This document shows, piece after piece, positions 15,818 through 22,343 of a DNA stretch of 36,507 nt. Position numbers and translations under genes: made by a program. The notes beneath the pieces are model-generated. The model searched no databases. It saw only the letters and a program-made list of their open reading frames with translations, and was not told the origin of the DNA. The first letter of the stretch is position 1. The number at the start of each line of letters is the position of its first letter. The DNA comes from JBFXAN01 sp050184225 (lineage in GTDB: Bacteria; Chloroflexota; Dehalococcoidia; CAUJGQ01): assembly GCA_050184225.1 (NCBI GenBank), contig JBFXAN010000055.1, positions 1 to 36,507 on the forward strand, written 5' to 3'.

Positions 15818-16186
15818 GTGGTGCCGAATGGCAGTGAGCACCGCCTCGGCGATGCGCGACTGGCGCGGCCCAATGCCGGCGGATATTGCGGCCGGCCCCC
15901 CGGACCCGCCGGCGTCAAACAGCACATCGCCATGCTGCGCTCCGCCTTTCCCGACCTCCAGGTGACGATCGAAGATCTCATCGCCGAGGCCGATCGCGTC
16001 GTCGCCCGGCTCACGATGCGCGGCACCCACGACGGCGACTTCCGCGGCCGTACCCCGACCGGACGCCCGGTGACGTGGACCGGCATCGTCATCTATCGCC
16101 TGCGCGATGGCCGGGTGGTCGAGCAGTGGTCGCACTTCGATACCCGCGCGCTGATCGAGCAGATCGATCGGCCGCCCAGTGCTTGA
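15818..16186 (+). CDS. SnoaL-like/ester cyclase family protein, N-terminus probably damaged
   Basis: From about residue 30 the protein reads as a good SnoaL-like (NTF2 fold) domain: G-V-K-Q-H-I-A-M-L-R-S-A-F-P-D-L, then D-R-V-V-A-R-L-T-M-R-G-T-H, P-T-G-R-P-V-T-W-T-G-I and the C-terminal V-V-E-Q-W-S-H-F-D. The family normally has about 30 more residues containing the first helix, starting with Met. Here the frame is open back to the mscL stop, but the only start codons are GTGs at 15818 and 15821. A short ATG frame at 15745 (M-E-S-P-A-F) ends after ten codons. A frameshift or truncation in the first helix is likely. Members act as small-molecule cyclases or hydrolases, or have no known role. 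Confidence 0.65.
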   Translation: MVPNGSEHRLGDARLARPNAGGYCGRPPGPAGVKQHIAMLRSAFPDLQVTIEDLIAEADRVVARLTMRGTHDGDFRGRTPTGRPVTWTGIVIYRLRDGRVVEQWSHFDTRALIEQIDRPPSA

Positions 16187-16223
16187 TAATCTGCGGCCAG
16201 TCCGCTCCGTCCGACGGCCGTCA

Positions 16224-16242
16224 AGAGCAGCGGTCGCGCTCT
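16224..16242. terminator. Bulged hairpin between convergent genes
   Basis: AGAGC, a bulged A, then GC pair with GC-GCTCT (16224-16242), giving a stable GC-rich stem of about 7 bp in the 67-base gap between the SnoaL-like gene and the opposite-strand mop gene. No T-run is present. A bidirectional terminator role is inferred from position. Confidence 0.45.
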
Positions 16243-16253
16243 GAGTGTCGACG

Positions 16254-16457
16254 CTACCGGGCGAGCATCACCTCGGTCGACTTGATCACCACGGTCACAT
16301 TGGCGCCCGCTTCGAGCTTCAGCGCCTCCGCGCTCGTCCGCGTGATCACCGAGACGACCTCCTGTCCGCCGACATCGATGACGACCTCCGCCATCAGGCC
16401 GTCGGTCTTCACCTGCTTGACCCTGCCGCGAAGCTGGTTGCGCGCGCTCAGTTCCAT
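16254..16457 (-). CDS. mop: Molbindin (Mop), molybdenum-pterin/molybdate-binding TOBE protein
   Basis: A 67-residue single TOBE domain: S-A-R-N-Q-L-R-G-R-V near the N-terminus, the V-V-I-D-V-G-G-Q-E strand pair, I-T-R-T-S-A-E-A-L and the closing V-I-K-S-T-E-V-M-L. This is the classical Mop/molbindin sequence. Such proteins form hexamers that bind molybdate or tungstate oxyanions and buffer intracellular molybdenum. AAGGAGG precedes the ATG by 4 bases. It is transcribed away from the PadR regulator and modA, sharing a 68-base regulatory region with them. Its presence supports the molybdenum role of the whole locus. Confidence 0.93.
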   Translation of the reverse strand: MELSARNQLRGRVKQVKTDGLMAEVVIDVGGQEVVSVITRTSAEALKLEAGANVTVVIKSTEVMLAR

Positions 16458-16466
16458 GTCGCCTCC

Positions 16467-16496
16467 TTGACCAGACTACTGTCGATTAGTATAGTC
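16467..16496 (+). promoter_or_regulatory. Promoter and dyad between mop and the PadR gene
   Basis: TTGACC (16467-16472), a 17-base spacer and TATAGT (16490-16495) form a near-consensus promoter for the PadR-modA direction. Transcription should start near 16502. A dyad with arms GACTA (16474-16478) and TAGTC (16492-16496) covers the spacer and -10 box and is the natural place for an operator. The minus-strand mop promoter must overlap the same bases (TATACT on that strand), so one bound regulator could control both. Confidence 0.7.
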
Positions 16497-16525
16497 ACAA
16501 CTTGAATACTTCTGGCAGGTCTACT

Positions 16526-17071
16526 ATGGCTGTGAGGAATAAGTCCGGTCTCTCACTCGGAGAGTACGCCATCCTCGGCGTCCTGCGGGAACGCCCCATG
16601 CACGGCTACGAGATCGCGCGCCGGTTCGCCGCCGACCTCGACCTCGGCCTCGTCGTGCCGATCGATATGAGCAACGTCTACGCGATGCTCAAAGACCTCC
16701 AGGAGCAGGGACTGATCGAGGGCAAGCGCGAGATCGTCGGCCTGCGCCCGCCCCGCACCGTCTTCCACCTGACCGACGACGCCGATCGCGCGTTTCTCCA
16801 GTGGATCGAGGAACCGGTCGGCCGCATGCGCGAGATCCGGTCAGACCTGCTCGTCAAGCTCTACTTCTGCCGCGCGATCGGCTCGACCTGCACCGCCAAC
16901 CTGCTCACCGCCCAGATCGAGGCGAGCGGTGTCTATCTCGATCGACTCGTGCGGCTGGCCGAGGACGCCGCACCCGACAGCTTCGAGCGATTGGTCTGCA
17001 ACTCCAAGATCGGCGTGGCCCGCGCCACGATCGTCTGGCTCGAAGAGGAACGCACCCGTCTCGTTGGCTGA
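16526..17071 (+). CDS. PadR family transcriptional regulator
   Basis: A 181-residue PadR-type regulator. The winged-helix domain covers about residues 10-90, with E-Y-A-I-L-G-V-L-R-E-R-P-M-H-G-Y-E-I near 13-30, V-Y-A-M-L-K-D-L-Q-E-Q-G-L-I near 50-63 and the wing R-P-P-R-T-V-F-H-L-T. The C-terminal vinculin-like helical part mediates dimerisation. PadR proteins are usually ligand-responsive repressors; the ligand here is unknown but the setting points to molybdenum status. The ATG at 16526 has GGCAGG upstream; an in-frame TTG at 16502 coincides with the predicted transcription start and is unlikely. modA begins 31 bases downstream, so this gene leads the modA transcript. Classical ModE is absent from the window. 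Confidence 0.9.
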   Translation: MAVRNKSGLSLGEYAILGVLRERPMHGYEIARRFAADLDLGLVVPIDMSNVYAMLKDLQEQGLIEGKREIVGLRPPRTVFHLTDDADRAFLQWIEEPVGRMREIRSDLLVKLYFCRAIGSTCTANLLTAQIEASGVYLDRLVRLAEDAAPDSFERLVCNSKIGVARATIVWLEEERTRLVG

Positions 17072-17102
17072 CCCCAACTCGACAACGCCCGGAGGATCCT
17101 GG

Positions 17103-17987
17103 ATGACCACCCGCCTGATCGCCTCGCTGCTCATCCTCTTCGCCGCCATCGGTGTTGCCTGCGGTACCGACGACAACACCTCCTCCTCCGCTGAACCGGC
17201 GACGCCCGCCGTCACCTCTGCCGCCGCGGCGGGCACTCCGACCGCCGCACCCCTGCGCGGTGACCTGACGGTCTTCGCCGCCGCCTCACTGACCGATGCC
17301 TTCACCGAGATCGGCGCGGAGTTTCAGAAGGAGTACCCTGAGGTCACGCCGAAGTTCAACTTCGCCGCGTCGTCGGCTCTGCGCACTCAATTGGAACAGG
17401 GCGCGAAGGCGGACATCTTCGCCTCCGCCGACCAGATCCAGATGGACAGGGCAATAGAAGCCGGCGTGATCGAGGGTTCGGGCCAACTCTTCGTCAAGAA
17501 CAAACTCGTCGTGATCCATCCCACCAGCAACCCCGCCAACATCAAGACGGTCCAGGATCTGGCGAACCCTAACGTCAAGTTCGTGCTGACCGACAAGGCA
17601 GTGCCGATCGGCGCCTACGCCCGCACCGCCCTGGAAAGGCTGTCCGCCGACCCGCAGTTCGGTGCCGACTTCGGCGCCAAGGTGCTGGCCAACCTTCGGT
17701 CCGAGGAGGCGAACGTCCGCGCCGTCGTCACCAAGGTGCAGCTCGGCGAGGCCGACGCCGGCATCGTCTACGCCTCCGACGTGACGCCCGCCGTCAGCAA
17801 GGACGTGCAGAGCATCCTCATCCCCGACCAGTTCAACACGATCGCCACCTATCCGATCGCTATCGTCAAAGGCGCCTCGAACCCCGACGCCGCCCGCGCC
17901 TTCGTCGAGTTCGTCCGCAGTCCCAAAGGCCAGGAGATCCTGAAGCGGAACAACTTCATCGTCGATACCGAAACCGGCGCATCGTAG
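17103..17987 (+). CDS. modA: Molybdate ABC transporter substrate-binding lipoprotein
   Basis: A 294-residue periplasmic-type binding protein. The signal sequence ends in a lipobox with C20 (A-I-G-V-A-C), so the protein is membrane anchored, followed by a Ser/Thr/Pro/Ala-rich linker to about residue 48. The mature domain starts L-T-V-F-A-A-A-S-L-T-D-A-F, the ModA signature, whose Ser residues bind the oxyanion. G-A-Y-A-R-T-A-L and G-I-V-Y-A-S-D-V are also family blocks. It delivers molybdate (or tungstate) to ModB. GGAGG lies 7 bases before the ATG. modB and modC are not adjacent; they lie 1.5 kb downstream behind their own leader, an unusual split of the operon. Confidence 0.95.
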   Translation: MTTRLIASLLILFAAIGVACGTDDNTSSSAEPATPAVTSAAAAGTPTAAPLRGDLTVFAAASLTDAFTEIGAEFQKEYPEVTPKFNFAASSALRTQLEQGAKADIFASADQIQMDRAIEAGVIEGSGQLFVKNKLVVIHPTSNPANIKTVQDLANPNVKFVLTDKAVPIGAYARTALERLSADPQFGADFGAKVLANLRSEEANVRAVVTKVQLGEADAGIVYASDVTPAVSKDVQSILIPDQFNTIATYPIAIVKGASNPDAARAFVEFVRSPKGQEILKRNNFIVDTETGAS

Positions 17988-18040
17988 GCGCCATCGAACC
18001 TGCTCAACCACCACTTCAGAATCTCGTGGAGGACAGTTCC

Positions 18041-18661
18041 ATGCGGGCTGATAGCAGCCGACACTCAGTTGTGGCGCGTGTCGCGAGCCGAACCGCGTTG
18101 CTCGTCGTCCTTGGCTTCCTGTTGGTCGCCGCGACCGACCGGTCATCGAACCGCGTTGATGCCGCTGGTGATCCGTCACAGACGCAATCAGCGCCGCCTT
18201 CACAGCCACCACGGCGATTCAGCCCGTCGTTCACGATCGAGGGTCTGGTCAACGCGCCGCGCACGATCACCCTCGAAGACCTGCAAGCGCTCCCCTCGCA
18301 GGAGATCGCCGTCGAGTTCATCTCCGGCAGCTCGGTCGAACAACGGACCTATCGCGGCGTGTTGCTCCACGATCTGCTGATCGCCGCCGAACCGCGGTTC
18401 GACCGCGACCGCCGCAACGACATGCTCCGCTGGTACGTCACCGTGTCCGCCACCGACGACTACCACGCCGTGATCGCCTGGGGCGAGATCGATCCAGGCT
18501 TCGAGGCCAAGCAGGTGATGGTCGCCTACGAAGAGGACGGCGAGCTCCTGGGCGACGATGACGGCATGGCGCGGTTGGTCGTGCCGGGCGACCAGCGCGG
18601 CGGACGCTACGTGAGCAACATCGTCACAATCAGGCTCGATCGCGCGACGGCGCCGGAGTGA
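18041..18661 (+). CDS. Exported molybdopterin-domain (sulfite oxidase-like fold) protein without cysteine
   Basis: A 206-residue protein with an N-terminal membrane or signal segment (about residues 13-32) and one domain from about 60. The domain resembles the oxidoreductase molybdopterin-binding fold of the sulfite oxidase family: F-T-I-E-G-L-V near 64-70, L-E-D-L-Q-A-L-P at 78-85, T-Y-R-G-V-L-L-H-D-L-L at 103-113 and the closing V-S-N-I-V-T-I-R-L. The position where family enzymes carry the Mo-ligating Cys reads I-S-G-S-S, and no cysteine occurs anywhere in the protein. It may bind the pterin without Cys ligation or be non-enzymatic. GGAGG at 18028-18032 precedes the ATG at 18041. The setting beside modA supports a molybdenum link. 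Confidence 0.75.
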   Translation: MRADSSRHSVVARVASRTALLVVLGFLLVAATDRSSNRVDAAGDPSQTQSAPPSQPPRRFSPSFTIEGLVNAPRTITLEDLQALPSQEIAVEFISGSSVEQRTYRGVLLHDLLIAAEPRFDRDRRNDMLRWYVTVSATDDYHAVIAWGEIDPGFEAKQVMVAYEEDGELLGDDDGMARLVVPGDQRGGRYVSNIVTIRLDRATAPE

Positions 18662-18669
18662 GGTCGGAG

Positions 18670-18954
18670 ATGCCCGACGTAACCGACATCTGCTCGATGT
18701 GTGGTGCGTCCCGGTCGGCGGATGATGTGCGGGTGTCGGGCCAGGCACTGATGGCGCTCGGGCATTACGTGCACTATGCCACGGGCGAGCGGGCTCGGGA
18801 TGCCACGATCGCCACACTGGTGGCGATCGTGGCGCCCGGCACGCCGGCGGTGCGGCTCTGTCCGCGGTGTGTCTGCCGCGGCCTGGCTCTGTCCGACCCG
18901 GTGCGGGAAGCCGATCCCAATGGCGACAACACCTGGCGGCGACCGGATTCCTAA
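18670..18954 (+). CDS. Small Cys-rich (zinc-ribbon-like) hypothetical protein
   Basis: A 94-residue protein I do not recognise. It has two cysteine pairs, C-S-M-C near residue 8 and C-P-R-C-V-C near 65-70, separated by a mostly hydrophobic/helical stretch. This spacing suits a zinc ribbon or an Fe-S site. The ATG at 18670 has AGGTCGGAG upstream; a GTG at 18658 overlapping the preceding stop (GTGA) is the alternative, so coupling to the molybdopterin-domain gene is likely either way. The neighbours suggest some part in molybdenum enzyme function, but no function can be assigned. Confidence 0.65.
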   Translation: MPDVTDICSMCGASRSADDVRVSGQALMALGHYVHYATGERARDATIATLVAIVAPGTPAVRLCPRCVCRGLALSDPVREADPNGDNTWRRPDS

Positions 18955-18973
18955 GTAAAGCACGTAAGGTCGC

Positions 18974-19065
18974 ACGTGGTTCAAACGGGACGCCGAACAC
19001 AGAGGCGCAGCGATGACTCGCGTTACCTGCGATCCTGTTTCAAGCGGGATCGTAGGCAACCACGT
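18974..19065. ncRNA. Cloverleaf-like structured element of unknown function
   Basis: An outer stem pairs ACGTGGTT (18974-18981) with AACCACGT (19058-19065), 8 of 8. Inside are CGCC/GGCG (18991-18994 with 19004-19007), a short GCG/CGC (19010-19012 with 19019-19021) and CCTGCGATCC/GGATCGTAGG (19026-19035 with 19047-19056), the last 10 bp with one G-U pair. The strand is unknown. It is not a tRNA: arm lengths and conserved tRNA bases do not fit. It starts 20 bases after the Cys-rich gene and could be a 3' processing or termination structure, a riboswitch aptamer or a small RNA. Confidence 0.45.
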
Positions 19066-19153
19066 CCGTCGCGTGGATGCTGATCATCGCCGCCCCCATG
19101 ACGGTGTGAAACATCCGCAGTCTGCTAGAGGGTGAGATAGACCTCACGCTTGG

Positions 19154-19182
19154 TTGACTGGCATCGATGATCTCAGTATGGT
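19154..19182 (+). promoter_or_regulatory. Sigma-70 type promoter for the modBC leader
   Basis: TTGACT (19154-19159), a 17-base spacer and TATGGT (19177-19182). Transcription would begin near 19190, giving modB a 5' leader of about 330 bases. This separates modBC from the modA transcript. Confidence 0.65.
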
Positions 19183-19211
19183 CAAACCCTGAATATTGTG
19201 AAAATGGGTAC

Positions 19212-19287
19212 CGTGCGGAGACACTCCCGACAGGGTTGCTCGCCTAATGCTGTAGTTAGGTTCGGCGCGAACCCTCGGTGCCGCACG
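19212..19287 (+). promoter_or_regulatory. Structured modBC leader, candidate molybdenum-cofactor-type riboswitch
   Basis: A 76-base region folds into one long bulged hairpin. P1 is CGTGCGG with CCGCACG (19212-19218, 19281-19287), then CAC with GTG (19222-19224, 19278-19280). AGGGTT pairs with AACCCT (19232-19237, 19270-19275). The apical CCTAA/TTAGG (19243-19247, 19256-19260) has an 8-base loop. The bulged CTCCCGA and GGTGCCGCA strands recall the Moco RNA motif (Rfam RF01055), but that recall is unverified. It starts about 22 bases after the predicted transcription start and over 230 bases before the modB ATG, where a molybdenum-sensing leader would be expected. It could be a new class. Confidence 0.5.
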
Positions 19288-19315
19288 CGCCCGGTTGTGG
19301 CGACGTGCATGGTGG

Positions 19316-19398
19316 ACCCGCGACGATGGAGGCGAGTCGATGAGAGCCCGCAGCGAGCTACGAGCGGTGATAGAACCGTGAGTCAGAGGATCGCGGGT
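19316..19398 (+). other. Second folded domain in the modBC leader
   Basis: ACCCGCGA (19316-19323) pairs perfectly with TCGCGGGT (19391-19398), closing a domain of 83 bases. Inside, CGGT ... ACCG and CCGC ... GCGG can form small hairpins. It may be the expression platform or a second aptamer part of the leader. Downstream bases 19399-19519 show no clear terminator and only a weak GGGA before the modB ATG. Confidence 0.4.
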
Positions 19399-19519
19399 TT
19401 GGCCCCGAGGCGTCCGGGAGCGTGGGCACCCAACCATGCCTGTTGGAGAGTGACTGCTCCTGCTTCCATGTGGTTCGAAGCGGCCCTGCAGCCATATCGT
19501 CGGTCTCATTGGGAAATAC

Positions 19520-20386
19520 ATGAGCATTGACGACGTTCCGGTCGCACGTACCTCCACCAGCGCCGCGTCCCCTCCAGCGGCTCGACACCTGTCCTTGCCG
19601 CGTCTCGACGTGATGAGCCTGTTCGTCCTGCCGGGCATCGTCCTGGTCCTGTTTGTATCGGTGCCCATGATCGCGCTCATCATGCGCGCGGCAGAGTCGG
19701 GCAATCTGCTCGATAGTCTGCAAGAGCCCATCGTCCGGGACGCGCTGCGGCTGAGCCTCATTACCAGCACATTCACACTGTTGATCGCCATACTCGGCGG
19801 CACTCCGCTGGCATACCTCCTCGCACGCCGCAGCTTCCCCGGCAAGCGGATCGTCGATACGCTGATCGACCTGCCGATCGTGCTGCCGCCGGTCGTCGCC
19901 GGTGTGGCGTTGCTGATGGCCTTCGGCCGGCGCGGCGTCTTCGGCGACGAGCTCCAGGCGGCGGGTATCGACCTCGCCTTCACCACCACGGCGGTCGTCC
20001 TCGCCCAGATCTTCGTCTCGGCGCCCTTCTATATCCGCTCGGCGAAGGCCGGCTTTCAATCCGTTGACCAAACCTACGAGCAGATGGCCTATACCCTCGG
20101 CGCCTCGCGGATCAGCACCTTCATCCGCGTAACGCTGCCGCTGGCGATGCCGGCGGTGCTGGGCGGCATCGTCCTCTGCTGGGCGCGGGCGCTCTCCGAG
20201 TTCGGCGCGACGATGATGTTCGCCGGCAACTTCCGCGGCACCACCCAGACGATGCCGCTGGCGGTCATGACGGCGATGGAGTCCGACCTCTTCGCCGCGC
20301 TCTCGATCTCCGTGATCCTGCTTGCGATATCCTTTGTGACATTGCTGGTCTTCCGCCTGTTCAGCCGGGACGGCGCCCGCCTGTAA
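19520..20386 (+). CDS. modB: Molybdate ABC transporter permease
   Basis: A 288-residue integral membrane permease. An N-terminal tail of about 30 residues is followed by roughly six membrane helices (near 32-55, 74-98, 108-130, 150-172, 205-228 and 250-278). The EAA-type cytoplasmic loop, which docks on the ATPase, reads E-Q-M-A-Y-T-L-G-A-S-R-I-S-T-F-I-R-V-T-L-P at about 190-210. A-L-S-E-F-G-A-T-M-M-F-A-G-N further on is characteristic of ModB/CysTW-type permeases. With ModA upstream and ModC 23 bases downstream it makes the molybdate importer. The leader is long and the ribosome site weak, suiting control in the leader. Confidence 0.94.
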   Translation: MSIDDVPVARTSTSAASPPAARHLSLPRLDVMSLFVLPGIVLVLFVSVPMIALIMRAAESGNLLDSLQEPIVRDALRLSLITSTFTLLIAILGGTPLAYLLARRSFPGKRIVDTLIDLPIVLPPVVAGVALLMAFGRRGVFGDELQAAGIDLAFTTTAVVLAQIFVSAPFYIRSAKAGFQSVDQTYEQMAYTLGASRISTFIRVTLPLAMPAVLGGIVLCWARALSEFGATMMFAGNFRGTTQTMPLAVMTAMESDLFAALSISVILLAISFVTLLVFRLFSRDGARL

Positions 20387-20409
20387 TTCCTTCTGGAATC
20401 GGAGCGTAC

Positions 20410-21543
20410 GTGTCGCTCGAAGCTCCATCACTGACCGTTAATATCGAGAAGCGCCTCGGGTCGTTTCACCTGCGCTCCACCTTCGCCGCCGGTGCGCGCG
20501 AACTGATCGTCCTCTTCGGCCCTTCCGGCTCGGGCAAGAGCCTCTCGCTGCGGTCGATCGCCGGCCTGCTCCGACCGGACGCCGGTCAGATCACGATCGA
20601 CGGCACACCGGTCTTCGACGCGAACCGAAAGATCGACCGTCCGCCACAGCAGCGCGGCGTCGGCATGGTCGTCCAGAGCTATGCTCTCTTCCCTCACATG
20701 ACCGTCGCCGACAACATCGCCTTCGGCCTTCGCGGTCAGCGCAGCGCCGAACGCCGCAATCGGGTGGAGGAGCTACTCACGCTGCTCGACCTGAACGGCC
20801 TCGCCGGCCGCAAGCCGCACGCGATCAGTGGCGGTCAGGCGCAGCGGGTTGCGCTCGCCCGTGCCCTCGCGCCGAACCCCCGGCTGCTGCTCCTGGACGA
20901 GCCCTTCTCCGCCCTGGACACGGCAATCCGCGTCAACCTCCGCCGCGAGGTGATCCGCCTGAAGCGCGACCTCGACCTGACGATCGTCTTCGTCACCCAC
21001 GACCTGCGCGAGGCCTACGCGCTCGCCGACCGGATCGCCGTCTTCGATGCCGGCGCCGTCCTCCAGACCGGCAGCCGCGACGAAGTCTTTAACACACCGG
21101 CTTCCGCCCGCGTCGCCCATCTCATGGAAGTGCGCAACGTCTGGCGCGGCCGCGTCACCGCGGCGGACGCATGCACCACGATGATCGACACCGGCCCCTT
21201 CGTCCTCCGCGCCGGCGCCGGAGCATGGCAGATCGGCGATCCGATCGACCTCTGCATCCGCCCCGAGCGCATCCTCCTCCTCCGCCCCGAACGGCTCCCA
21301 GAGGGCGAAAGCCGCGACAGCATCGTCACCGCCGATCTCGTCGAGGAGGTCGCCCACGGCGCCTCATACACCCTCTACTTCCGCGCCGGCGAGGGCACCC
21401 CATCGGACGCCCGCGATGTCGAAGTGGATATCTCCAGCCACGTCTACGACGTACTCGACGTCCGATCACGCCGCCGCTGGTCGCTCGCCTTCCCCAGAGA
21501 AGCGCTCCACCTGATGAGGGTGGAAGGTGAAGGCGCCGGCTGA
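20410..21543 (+). CDS. modC: Molybdate ABC transporter ATP-binding protein
   Basis: A 377-residue ABC ATPase with GTG start. Walker A is G-P-S-G-S-G-K-S (37-44), the Q-loop Gln is Q89, the signature is S-G-G-Q-A-Q-R (140-146), Walker B ends L-L-D-E-P (161-165) and the switch His is H197. From about 235 there is a C-terminal TOBE-type region (I-C/L-C-I-R-P-E-R-I). ModC uses such a region to sense oxyanion and inhibit transport in some species. It follows modB by 23 bases. The gene is probably the last of the mod unit; the next gene is an unrelated Uma2 protein. Confidence 0.93.
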   Translation: MSLEAPSLTVNIEKRLGSFHLRSTFAAGARELIVLFGPSGSGKSLSLRSIAGLLRPDAGQITIDGTPVFDANRKIDRPPQQRGVGMVVQSYALFPHMTVADNIAFGLRGQRSAERRNRVEELLTLLDLNGLAGRKPHAISGGQAQRVALARALAPNPRLLLLDEPFSALDTAIRVNLRREVIRLKRDLDLTIVFVTHDLREAYALADRIAVFDAGAVLQTGSRDEVFNTPASARVAHLMEVRNVWRGRVTAADACTTMIDTGPFVLRAGAGAWQIGDPIDLCIRPERILLLRPERLPEGESRDSIVTADLVEEVAHGASYTLYFRAGEGTPSDARDVEVDISSHVYDVLDVRSRRRWSLAFPREALHLMRVEGEGAG

Positions 21544-21608
21544 TCCGCTCGCTCAGCCCCTATCGTGCAGCGGTACACTGAGACGAGGAGACGTCTGGGA
21601 GGCGTGCA

Positions 21609-22241
21609 ATGGCGACGACAAAGGCCACACCGGTGATCCTGGAGTCCGGCGACCGCCTCACGCGGGTGGAGTTCCACCGGCGATACTGTGCCCGGCCCGA
21701 CATCAAGAAGGCCGAGCTCGTGCTGGGGGTTGTCTACGTGCCGTCTCCGCTCCGTTCCGAGTTTCACGGCGAACCGCATAGTCTGGCAGACCTCTGGGTC
21801 GGTAGCTACGCCGCGCGCCATCCCGACCTCCGTGTCTCGATCGATCCGACACTCATCCTTGGCGACGAGAGCGAAGTGCAGCCTGACATTGTCCTGTTCC
21901 GCGAGCCAGCACAAGGCTCGGTGTTGCAGCGCACCATCGACGGCTATCTCGAAGGCGCTCCTGAGTTCGTCATGGAGATTGCCGCCTCCAGCGCCTCCTA
22001 CGACCTGCACGACAAGCTCGAAGCCTACCGGCTGGCCGGCGTGCCTGAGTACGTCGTCTGGCGGGTGATCGACCGGCAGATCAACTGGTTCCGGCTTCGC
22101 GACGGGGCGTACGTGCGGGTCGAGCCTGACCAAGAAGGCGTCATCGAAAGCGCGGTCCTCCCCGGCCTGCGTCTCTCTATCCCCGCGTTGCTGGCCGGCA
22201 ACCGCGCCGCGATCGTTGCCGCGCTGGACATCCAGACATAG
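21609..22241 (+). CDS. Uma2 family putative endonuclease (DUF820)
   Basis: A 210-residue Uma2/DUF820 protein, the longer subtype with an N-terminal R-M/V-x-x-E-F-x-R-R-Y segment. Candidate PD-(D/E)XK residues are the Asp in V-Q-P-D-I-V (about 94), the Glu in F-V-M-E-I-A-A-S-S (about 123) and the Lys in H-D-K-L-E-A-Y (about 136). The nuclease activity is inferred from fold only. GGGAGG lies 7 bases before the ATG. It is only distantly similar to the Uma2 protein at 4140, so the two are not a recent duplication. Confidence 0.88.
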   Translation: MATTKATPVILESGDRLTRVEFHRRYCARPDIKKAELVLGVVYVPSPLRSEFHGEPHSLADLWVGSYAARHPDLRVSIDPTLILGDESEVQPDIVLFREPAQGSVLQRTIDGYLEGAPEFVMEIAASSASYDLHDKLEAYRLAGVPEYVVWRVIDRQINWFRLRDGAYVRVEPDQEGVIESAVLPGLRLSIPALLAGNRAAIVAALDIQT

Positions 22242-22276
22242 ACGTGCGCCTGCATCATCATTGCAAATCCGCGCAG

Positions 22277-22305
22277 TTGGCCTATCCTCACGCTGCGCGT
22301 ATTGT
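22277..22305 (+). promoter_or_regulatory. Candidate promoter for the CoA-transferase operon
   Basis: TTGGCC (22277-22282), a 17-base spacer and TATTGT (22300-22305), 38 bases before the ATG of the first CoA-transferase. The same -10 sequence appears upstream of the LysR gene. Confidence 0.45.
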
Positions 22306-22343
22306 TCTACGCATGCGCCCAGGGCAAGGAGTATCGCGGAACG

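Larger units (their letters stand above)
18955..19519. other. 565-base gene-free stretch with structured RNA potential and the modBC leader
   Basis: No convincing gene lies here. The sequence instead has nested inverted repeats at 18974-19065, a promoter at 19154-19182, a long hairpin at 19212-19287 and a closed domain at 19316-19398. A less structured run follows up to the modB ATG at 19520. The frames on both strands that stay open here look unlike proteins. No intrinsic terminator with a T-run is visible. Confidence 0.7.

Noticed and set aside
18974..19065. A tRNA
   Set aside because: The fold is cloverleaf-like, but arm lengths, anticodon loop and the conserved D- and T-loop bases do not fit.
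19358..20431. A 357-codon minus-strand frame over modB and its leader
   Set aside because: Opposes modB, is rich in Arg/His/Gln/Asp as antisense frames are, and runs into the structured leader.
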